Assembly (NCBI GenBank): GCA_003567615.1
Contig: PWZC01000455.1
Coordinates: 1 to 5,190, forward strand
Reading direction: 5' to 3'
DNA length: 5,190 nucleotides
DNA from: Gemmatimonadota bacterium
GTDB taxonomy: Bacteria > Gemmatimonadota > Gemmatimonadetes > Longimicrobiales > Gaopeijiaceae
Shown: in pieces, positions 1 through 4,589 of the stretch
How positions within the stretch are numbered: position 1 is the first letter of the stretch
Layout: each line of letters starts with the position of its first letter
Notes under the pieces: generated by a model
Told to the model about the DNA's origin: nothing
Databases searched by the model: none
What the model saw: only the letters and a program-made list of their open reading frames with translations
Program-made: the position numbers and the translations under genes

Positions 1-30
1 GCAACCCCCTTCCGCCCAAAGGTGATGGGG

Positions 31-46
31 TGCGGAGCGCTCCACA
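31..46. repeat. Imperfect palindrome upstream of the pyr promoter
   Basis: A perfect 10-base palindrome, GGAGCGCTCC (34-43), is flanked by one mismatch on each side and then two more matching bases, giving a 16-base imperfect inverted repeat. It ends 33 bases before the -35 hexamer of the candidate pyr promoter, a position where an activator or repressor could bind. No regulator is recognised. In DNA this GC-rich, short palindromes also occur by chance, so a regulatory role is only a possibility. Confidence 0.2.
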
Positions 47-79
47 ATCCGATTCCTGTGACCGCGCCGCCCGGATTCG

Positions 80-109
80 TTGACACCCCCTCGCGGGCTT
101 CCCTAGCTT
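80..109 (+). promoter_or_regulatory. Candidate sigma-70-type promoter of the pyrRBC operon
   Basis: A consensus -35 hexamer TTGACA (80-85) is followed after 18 bases by TAGCTT (104-109), or after 17 bases by CTAGCT (103-108). The -35 is perfect and the -10 matches only in the T-A-n-n-n-T positions. It is the best promoter-like pair before pyrR and would start transcription near 115-118. That leaves a leader of roughly 100 bases before pyrR. The same TAGCTT at 18-base spacing recurs before scpA, which mildly supports it. Strand and position are seen in the sequence; activity is inferred. Confidence 0.6.
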
Positions 110-118
110 GCGAGGGTC

Positions 119-217
119 ATGCCGGCCGGCCCTTGCCGGACGGTCCGACGTTCCGGCGCCTTCGCAGCCGTCGCACCGGATCCCATTCCGCCCTTCTCCC
201 AGCCCCGAATCCATTGA
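119..217 (+). other. Possible 32-codon leader ORF overlapping the pyrR start
   Basis: An ATG at 119-121, preceded by GAGGG at 112-116, opens a 32-codon frame that stops at TGA 215-217. The stop overlaps the TTG at 214-216, the likely pyrR start, in the arrangement TTGA, which would suit translational coupling because pyrR has no convincing Shine-Dalgarno of its own. The peptide is rich in Pro, Arg and Ala and resembles no family I know. If transcription starts near 116 the GAGGG would mostly lie outside the mRNA and the ATG would be almost leaderless. It may be a chance frame. Confidence 0.25.
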
Positions 218-774
218 CCCTGAACGAGCGCATCACCCTCATGGACGAGGCGGCCGTCGAGCGGGCGCTGGGCCGAATGTCCCGTGAGATCGTGGAGTTG
301 AACGAGGGGACGGAGGGCCTTGTGATCCTGGGGATTCGCCGACGGGGCGTGGAGCTGGCCCAGCGGATCCAGGCCCTCATCGAAGCCGAGGCGGGAACTC
401 CGATCGCCTCGGGTGCCCTGGACATCACCCTCTACCGGGACGACCTCATGGAGGTAGGGCCTCGCCCGGTGGTGGGCGAGTCCAATCTTCCCCTCACCGG
501 GGTCGATGATCGGTGCGTGGTGGTGGTGGACGACGTCCTCTTCACCGGTCGTACCACGCGGGCGGCCATGAACGAGCTCATGGATTGGGGGCGGCCGGCC
601 CGCATCCTCCTCTGCGTCCTGGTGGACCGGGGCGGGCGGGAGCTGCCCATCCAACCCGACGTGGTGGGGCGGACCGTGAGCGTGCTGTCGCGGCAGGAGG
701 TGGAGGTACTGGTTCCGGAGGAGGACGGCCGGCTCTCCGTGGAACTGGTTCCCCGAGCGAGGGGGGAGGCGTGA
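214..774 (+). CDS. pyrR: PyrR bifunctional regulator / uracil phosphoribosyltransferase
   Basis: PyrR-family type I phosphoribosyltransferase. The family makes UMP from uracil and PRPP, and in Bacillus also binds pyr mRNA to attenuate transcription. Numbered from TTG 214 (186 residues, close to the usual 175-185), the signature segments are GIRRRG (40-45), LDITLYRDDL (69-78), the PRPP loop VVVVDDVLFTGRT (102-114) and LVDRGGRELPI (136-146). The start is uncertain: ATG 241 has only a weak GAGCG upstream and would remove the first beta strand (RITLMDE), which aligns with the N-terminus of Bacillus and Thermus PyrR, so a non-ATG start at 214 (TTG) or 220 (CTG) is preferred. The frame opens further to ATG 22, but that stretch contains the promoter. 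The stop overlaps the pyrB GTG (GTGA). Several residues tied to RNA binding in B. subtilis differ (see findings), so the enzyme role is better supported than the regulatory one. Confidence 0.93.
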   Translation: MTLNERITLMDEAAVERALGRMSREIVELNEGTEGLVILGIRRRGVELAQRIQALIEAEAGTPIASGALDITLYRDDLMEVGPRPVVGESNLPLTGVDDRCVVVVDDVLFTGRTTRAAMNELMDWGRPARILLCVLVDRGGRELPIQPDVVGRTVSVLSRQEVEVLVPEEDGRLSVELVPRARGEA

Positions 775-1742
775 GTCGAATCTCGTCGCCGCTGGGCAAG
801 GACCTCATCGGGCTCGAGCCTCTGACCGCCGAGCAGATCCGGGCCATCCTGGACACGGCGGAGCCCTTCAAGGAGATCTCCGAGCGACGCATCAAGAAGG
901 TCCCGGTGCTTCGGGGGAAGACCATCGTCAACCTCTTCATGGAGCCTTCCACCCGCACCCGCATCTCGTTCGAGTTCGCCGAGAAGCGGTTGAGTGCCGA
1001 CACGGTCAATATCTCCGCTTCCGGTTCCTCGGTGGTGAAGGGGGAGACGCTGGTGGATACGGCGCGGAATCTGGAGGCCATGCGCATCGACATGGTGGTG
1101 ATCCGCCACGGCGCATCCGGGGCTGCCCGCTTCCTGGCGGATCGGATCCCGTCCAACGTCATCAACGCCGGAGACGGATCCCACGAGCATCCCACCCAGG
1201 CGCTCCTGGACCTCCTGACCATCCGGGATCACCGGAAGCGTCTTGCGGGTCTCCGGGTCTGCATCGTGGGTGATGTGCTCCATTCCCGAGTGGCCCGTTC
1301 AAATATCTTTGGCCTCCTCAAGCTGGGAGCCGAGGTGGGTGTCTGCGGGCCCCGGACGCTGGTCCCCGCCGGGATCGACGCCCTGGGGGTGGAGCGCTTC
1401 AACCGCATCGAAGAGGCCATCGAATGGGCCGATGTCCTGAATGTCCTGCGGCTGCAGCTCGAGCGAATGCGGACCGGCTACGTGCCGTCGCTGCGTGAGT
1501 ACAATCGGTTCTTCGGCGTCACCACCCCGCGCCTCGAGCGGGCGCCCCGGGATATTCTCATTCTCCACCCGGGACCCATGAACCGTGGGGTGGAGATCGA
1601 TTCCGACGTGGCGGACGGACCTCAGTCGGTCATCCTGCACCAGGTCACCAACGGGGTGGCGGTGCGGATGGCCGTACTCTATCTACTGGCCGGCGGAGCC
1701 CCGGAGCGGGCCGAGGCGGCAAAGACGGGAGGGTTGGGATGA
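771..1742 (+). CDS. pyrB: Aspartate carbamoyltransferase catalytic subunit
   Basis: Transfers the carbamoyl group of carbamoyl phosphate to L-aspartate, step 2 of de novo UMP synthesis, in the cytoplasm. The product has 323 residues, normal for a catalytic chain. Visible motifs are the carbamoyl-phosphate loop EPSTRTR (58-64), the active-site loop SSVVKGET (86-93, Ser87 and Lys90, Bacillus-like rather than E. coli-like), Arg112-His113, HPTQ (140-143), VLRLQLERM in the aspartate domain, and HPGPMNRG near the C-terminus. All catalytic landmarks are present. The GTG start overlaps the pyrR stop by four bases. GGAGG (765-769) is only one base from GTG, too close to be ideal, so translation is probably coupled to pyrR. 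The stop overlaps the pyrC ATG (ATGA). No pyrI regulatory subunit gene is in the window; catalytic trimers may act alone or associate with PyrC, as in Aquifex. Confidence 0.97.
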   Translation: MSRISSPLGKDLIGLEPLTAEQIRAILDTAEPFKEISERRIKKVPVLRGKTIVNLFMEPSTRTRISFEFAEKRLSADTVNISASGSSVVKGETLVDTARNLEAMRIDMVVIRHGASGAARFLADRIPSNVINAGDGSHEHPTQALLDLLTIRDHRKRLAGLRVCIVGDVLHSRVARSNIFGLLKLGAEVGVCGPRTLVPAGIDALGVERFNRIEEAIEWADVLNVLRLQLERMRTGYVPSLREYNRFFGVTTPRLERAPRDILILHPGPMNRGVEIDSDVADGPQSVILHQVTNGVAVRMAVLYLLAGGAPERAEAAKTGGLG

Positions 1743-1762
1743 CGGATGGGGATGGGGGGGGG
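1727..1762 (+). other. G-rich, potential G-quadruplex segment over the pyrC start
   Basis: The coding strand carries five G runs in 36 bases: GGG (1727-1729), GGG (1731-1733), GGG (1736-1738), GGGG (1748-1751) and an uninterrupted G9 (1754-1762). Loops are 1, 2, 9 and 2 bases, which fits an intramolecular G-quadruplex in mRNA. The segment contains the pyrC Shine-Dalgarno GGGAGGG (1727-1733, five bases from ATG 1739), the pyrB stop and the first eight pyrC codons. Runs and spacing are seen directly; folding and any effect on pyrC translation are inferred. Confidence 0.5.
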
Positions 1763-3043
1763 CCGGTGCTCCTTCAGGGTGGACGGGTGGTGGACCCGGA
1801 GCAGGGCATTGACGGCATCCGCGACGTTCTCCTGGCCGACGGCCAGATCGCGGCGCTGGGGTCGGAGCTGGAGGCGCCGGAGGGGGTCGAGGTGGTGGAC
1901 TGCCGGGGGAAGGTGGTGCTTCCCGGCCTCATCGACGTCCACGTCCACCTCCGGGAGCCGGGGGGGGAGCACAAGGAGACCATCGCCACCGGCGCGCGGG
2001 CCGCGGCGGCAGGCGGGTTCACTGCCGTGTGCGCCATGCCCAACACCGACCCGGTCATCGATTCGCCGGCCACGGTGGGGTTCGTGGCGGCAGCGGGGAA
2101 GGCGGCGGGGGCGAGCCGGGTCTATCCGGTGGGGGCCCTCTCCATCGGGCAACGCGGGGAACAACTCACCGAGATCGGTGAGCTGGTGGAAGCCGGGGCC
2201 GTGGCCATCACCGATGACGGGCGACCTGTCATGGATTCGGGGCTCATGCGCAGGGCCCTGGAATACAGCCAGAGCTTCGACATTCCCGTGGCGGATCACC
2301 CGGAGGACCTGGGGCTTTCGGGGAAGGGGGCCATGAACGAAGGTGTGATTTCCGCTCGGCTCGGGATCCAGGGAAAGCCCAACGCCTCCGAGGACGTTCA
2401 CATCCTCCGGGACCTCCTGGTGGCCGAGCTCACCGGCGGACACATCCATCTCCAGCACGTGTCTACCCGGCACGGCGTCCGGGCCATCCGGGATGCCAAG
2501 GCGCGGGGAGTCCGCGTCACCGCCGAAGCGACTCCCCACCATCTTCTCCTCACCGACGAGGCGGTGGAGGGGTATCGAACCGAAGCCAAGATGAACCCAC
2601 CACTCCGCACGGAGGAGGACCGCCTGGAGGTGGTGGCCGGGTTCCTGGACGGGACCCTGGATACGCTGGCCACGGACCATGCGCCCCATCACTACGATGA
2701 GAAGGAGCAGGCCTTCGACGATGCGCCCTTCGGCGTGGTGGGGCTCGAGACCAGCGTCGGTCTCATCCTGACCCACTTCGTGCACGAGGGACGGATGGAT
2801 CTGAGCACACTGGTGGATCGGATGAGCCGGGCACCGGCCCGGGCCTTTCGCCTTCCCGGTGGAGATCTGAAGGTGGGAGGACCCGCCGACGTGACGATCC
2901 TGGATCTGGAGGCGGAGTGGGTGGTGGATCCCTCGGCCTTCCTGTCCCGGAGCCGGAACACGCCCTTCGCGGGGTGGCGTCTCCGGGGGTGCCCTGTGCG
3001 GACCATTGTAGGAGGCCGGACCGTCTGGACGCACGGGAGCTGA
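1739..3043 (+). CDS. pyrC: Dihydroorotase, type I (multifunctional-complex type)
   Basis: Zinc amidohydrolase that reversibly cyclises N-carbamoyl-L-aspartate to dihydroorotate, step 3 of de novo UMP synthesis. The 434-residue length fits the long type I dihydroorotases of Bacillus and Aquifex rather than the roughly 345-residue E. coli type. Metal and catalytic residues are all visible: DVHVHLREPG (66-75, His68 and His70), AMPNTDP (99-105), ITDDG (157-161, bridging Asp), the zinc ligand His187 in DHPED, His240 in LQHVST, the substrate segment KMNPPLR (284-290) and Asp313 in ATDHAPH. It should therefore be active rather than a PyrC-like structural partner. The ATG has a strong Shine-Dalgarno (GGGAGGG, 1727-1733) and overlaps the pyrB stop. 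G9 (1754-1762) and G8 (1960-1967) homopolymers lie in the 5' part of the gene; the frame is intact as given. Confidence 0.97.
   Translation: MTDGDGGGPVLLQGGRVVDPEQGIDGIRDVLLADGQIAALGSELEAPEGVEVVDCRGKVVLPGLIDVHVHLREPGGEHKETIATGARAAAAGGFTAVCAMPNTDPVIDSPATVGFVAAAGKAAGASRVYPVGALSIGQRGEQLTEIGELVEAGAVAITDDGRPVMDSGLMRRALEYSQSFDIPVADHPEDLGLSGKGAMNEGVISARLGIQGKPNASEDVHILRDLLVAELTGGHIHLQHVSTRHGVRAIRDAKARGVRVTAEATPHHLLLTDEAVEGYRTEAKMNPPLRTEEDRLEVVAGFLDGTLDTLATDHAPHHYDEKEQAFDDAPFGVVGLETSVGLILTHFVHEGRMDLSTLVDRMSRAPARAFRLPGGDLKVGGPADVTILDLEAEWVVDPSAFLSRSRNTPFAGWRLRGCPVRTIVGGRTVWTHGS
1960..1967 (+). repeat. G8 homopolymer within pyrC
   Basis: Eight consecutive G residues encode part of REPGGE (residues 72-77), directly after the zinc-binding HVHLREP motif. 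The glycines are written as GGG-GGG followed by GAG, so alternative glycine codons would have broken the run. A one-base slip here would destroy nearly all of the enzyme. It is the second long G run of the gene, after G9 at 1754-1762. Confidence 0.85.
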
Positions 3044-3093
3044 TCGGGCGGTTCGAGGTTGCCGGGTCCACATTCCGGTTGCGGTGGGAACAC

Positions 3094-3137
3094 GCGAAAG
3101 GAGCCTCGGTGATCGTGGTCACCGAGGCTCCTTTCGC
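3094..3137. terminator. Bidirectional terminator hairpin between pyrC and rpsT
   Basis: A perfect 19-bp stem (3094-3112 paired with 3119-3137) closes a 6-base loop (3113-3118). It starts 51 bases after the pyrC stop and 53 bases beyond the rpsT stop on the other strand, between convergent genes. The GC-rich core is flanked inside the stem by AAA on the left and TTT on the right, so each strand has a short U run on its 3' arm, but no proper U tract follows in either direction. Because the stem is symmetrical it could serve both transcripts. The structure is seen; termination is inferred. Confidence 0.8.
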
Positions 3138-3189
3138 TCATTCGGCGCCGGTGCTCACGCGGCGGCGCTGAACGGATTTCCAGGACGTG

Positions 3190-3450
3190 TCAGCCCTGAT
3201 GCAACTCCTTCACCCGGCGCTGCAGACGGCTCTTCATTCGAGCCACCTTATTGGGGTGTAAAAGCCGCCTGCGGGCGGCTCTGTCCAGGAGGGACTCAGC
3301 CTCCCGGAGACGGGTCTGGGCCGTCTCCGCATCCTCGGCCTGCCGGACGCGCTTGACGGCGGTCCGGAGACGGGAACGGGCTACCCGATTGCGAGCGGCC
3401 CACTTCTGGCCCAGCTCCATGCGCTTCTTGGCACTCTTGATGTTCGGCAT
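3190..3450 (-). CDS. rpsT: 30S ribosomal protein S20
   Basis: Small-subunit ribosomal protein that binds 16S rRNA and helps early 30S assembly. The product has 86 residues, typical for S20. It begins MPNIKSAKKR, the family's usual N-terminus, is rich in Arg and Lys throughout, and has the conserved C-terminal segment HPNKVARMKSRL (about residues 65-76). ATG at 3450 is chosen because it gives the canonical N-terminus and has GAGGT (complement of 3455-3459) four bases upstream. An in-frame ATG at 3492 would add 14 unrelated residues and lies inside the candidate -10 element. The gene stands alone on the minus strand, convergent with pyrC and divergent from scpA. Confidence 0.96.
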   Translation of the reverse strand: MPNIKSAKKRMELGQKWAARNRVARSRLRTAVKRVRQAEDAETAQTRLREAESLLDRAARRRLLHPNKVARMKSRLQRRVKELHQG

Positions 3451-3491
3451 TCCGACCTCGGATACGTCTGTGAAAACGGCGATAGACGGCA

Positions 3492-3520
3492 AAGATATCC
3501 TGGCGTGGCCTGGAGATCAA
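3492..3520 (-). promoter_or_regulatory. Candidate promoter of rpsT
   Basis: On the minus strand TTGATC (complement of 3515-3520) is followed after exactly 17 bases by TATCTT (complement of 3492-3497). Both hexamers match four of six sigma-70 consensus bases. Transcription would start near 3485, giving a leader of about 35 bases that contains the rpsT ribosome-binding site. The spacing, the match and the fit with a single ribosomal-protein gene make this the best minus-strand promoter in the gap. Confidence 0.6.
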
Positions 3521-3552
3521 TGCCCCCGGTCCTCAATCCTTCCTCCGTCGCC

Positions 3553-3582
3553 TTGCTCCCCATCGCGGGGTCCGGGTAGCTT
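3553..3582 (+). promoter_or_regulatory. Possible promoter of scpAB
   Basis: TTGCTC (3553-3558) and TAGCTT (3577-3582) are separated by 18 bases. The match to consensus is weak (three of six at each hexamer), but the -10 hexamer and spacing are identical to those of the candidate pyr promoter. Transcription would start near 3589 and leave a leader of about 150 bases before scpA. It lies back-to-back with the rpsT promoter, with 32 bases between the two -35 hexamers. Confidence 0.4.
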
Positions 3583-3649
3583 CCCACCATGGGTTTCCTC
3601 CTTCCTTCCGGATTCTGCCACGGCCGATGGCGTGAACCGCGGACCGCCG

Positions 3650-3695
3650 CCCCGGCCGTTCGGCCGCGGGTCGTGACTGGGGCCCCGGCCCCCAG
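3650..3695 (+). other. GC-rich hairpins in the scpA leader
   Basis: Two inverted repeats lie between the possible scpA promoter and the gene. The first (3650-3670) pairs C3650-C3652 plus CGGCC with GGCCG plus G3668-G3670 around a GTTC loop, with C3667 bulged. The second pairs CTGGGG (3677-3682) with CCCCAG (3690-3695) around a 7-base loop. Neither has a U tract, so terminators are unlikely. The rest of the gap (3583-3740) shows no credible gene. These may structure the 5' leader or only reflect extreme GC content. Confidence 0.3.
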
Positions 3696-3740
3696 CCCGG
3701 CCCCGGCACCCACCGCCGGGAATCCGGCAGGGAGTGACGA

Positions 3741-4589
3741 ATGAACGGCGTCGAGAACTCCGACGCCCCCTTCATGGTGGAGTTGGAGCGCTTCCAGGGC
3801 CCACTCCATCTGCTGCTGCACCTGATCCGGGAGCAGGAGTTCGACATCTTCGACATTCCCATCCACAACATCACGGACCAGTTCCTGGTGGCGGTGAAGG
3901 GGATCGGGGCCGGTCAGTTGGATTCAGCCGGCGAATTCCTGGAGATGGCGGCGACGCTGATCCGGATCAAGGCGCAGATGCTCCTGCCTCGGCCGGTGGA
4001 AACGGACGGGGAGGATCCTCGAGCCGAGTTGGTGCGGCGGCTCCTGGAGTACGAGCAGATCCGGGAGATCACCCAGCGAATGGAGCGGGCCGAGGCCGAA
4101 CGCGCCCGGCGCCGTCCGAAGGGCTACCTGGAGGACCGTCCCCGCCCGTCTCCTGAGGAACTCCCCCTGGAGACCACCTGGGAGGAGGTCCTGGCCGCCG
4201 CGATGGGCGTCAAGACCCCGGAGCCGGTGGATCGGGAGCACCGGGTGACGCCTCGCACCGTCTCCATGGAGGAGAAGGCCATCCTCATCCTGGATCGTCT
4301 GAGCCGAGATTCCGGGGTGGAGTTCGGATCGCTCCTCACCTCCGTCCAGGACGACGTCCAGCGGATGCACGGCGTCATGACCTTCCTGGCCGGTCTGGAG
4401 CTGAGTCGCAGACGGCGGGTCCACTTGCGCCAGACCCGTCCCTTCCACGAACTCTGGCTCTACCGTCGGGACGAACCGGGTTCCGGAGCGGGGGCCGTGG
4501 ACGACGAGTTTTCTGACGGAATCGACGACTTCGCCGCCCGGGTTCGAGCCGGCGCGCTTCCCGCCCCAACCCCGGAGGATCAGTCGTGA
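3741..4589 (+). CDS. scpA: Segregation and condensation protein ScpA (kleisin)
   Basis: Kleisin subunit of the bacterial SMC-ScpAB condensin. In the family the N-terminal domain contacts the SMC neck, the C-terminal winged helix contacts the SMC head, and the centre binds a ScpB dimer. The N-terminal family motif is FQGPLHLLLHLI (18-29), followed by the helical segment with IRIKAQMLLPRP. A charged, Arg/Glu-rich middle (about 100-135) follows, then a C-terminal winged-helix region (about 175-240) with VMTFLAGLELSRRRRV and RPFHELWL. At 282 residues it is somewhat longer than the usual 240-260; the excess is a Gly- and Asp-rich tail after about residue 243. His23 occupies a position that is usually Asp (FEGPLDLLL). 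ATG 3741 has AGGGAG (3729-3734) six bases upstream and an in-frame stop at 3735-3737, so the start is well fixed. The stop overlaps the scpB GTG. Confidence 0.95.
   Translation: MNGVENSDAPFMVELERFQGPLHLLLHLIREQEFDIFDIPIHNITDQFLVAVKGIGAGQLDSAGEFLEMAATLIRIKAQMLLPRPVETDGEDPRAELVRRLLEYEQIREITQRMERAEAERARRRPKGYLEDRPRPSPEELPLETTWEEVLAAAMGVKTPEPVDREHRVTPRTVSMEEKAILILDRLSRDSGVEFGSLLTSVQDDVQRMHGVMTFLAGLELSRRRRVHLRQTRPFHELWLYRRDEPGSGAGAVDDEFSDGIDDFAARVRAGALPAPTPEDQS

Noticed and set aside
100..118. CCCT...AGGG with GCGAGG, resembling part of a PyrR-binding RNA loop
   Set aside because: It lacks the preceding UCC of the consensus and overlaps the -10 region, so it would not be in the transcript.
126..156. 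Small hairpins in the pyr leader (CCGGC/GCCGG; CCGGA/TCCGG)
   Set aside because: Stems of five base pairs are expected by chance at this GC content, and no U tract follows, so no attenuator is claimed.
22..240. N-terminal extension of pyrR to ATG 22
   Set aside because: The added 64 residues before position 214 look like no PyrR N-terminus, are Pro/Arg-rich as random GC-rich frames are, and cover the best promoter of the region.
432..1283. 283-codon open frame on the minus strand opposite pyrR/pyrB
   Set aside because: Same cause; it covers two well-identified genes and its composition is atypical of real protein.
1679..3073. 464-codon open frame on the minus strand opposite pyrC
   Set aside because: Shadow of pyrC: third-position G/C bias removes stops on the opposite strand. 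The translation is His/Pro/Arg-rich with no family motif, and pyrC itself is certain.
3190..3492. Longer S20 starting at 3492
   Set aside because: It adds residues absent from the family and starts inside the candidate rpsT -10 element, while 3450 has a proper Shine-Dalgarno and the canonical N-terminus.
3381..3874. Minus-strand open frames spanning the scpA leader and 5' end
   Set aside because: They cross the rpsT promoter or scpA coding sequence, have no recognisable motif or consistent ribosome-binding site, and fit GC-driven spurious frames.
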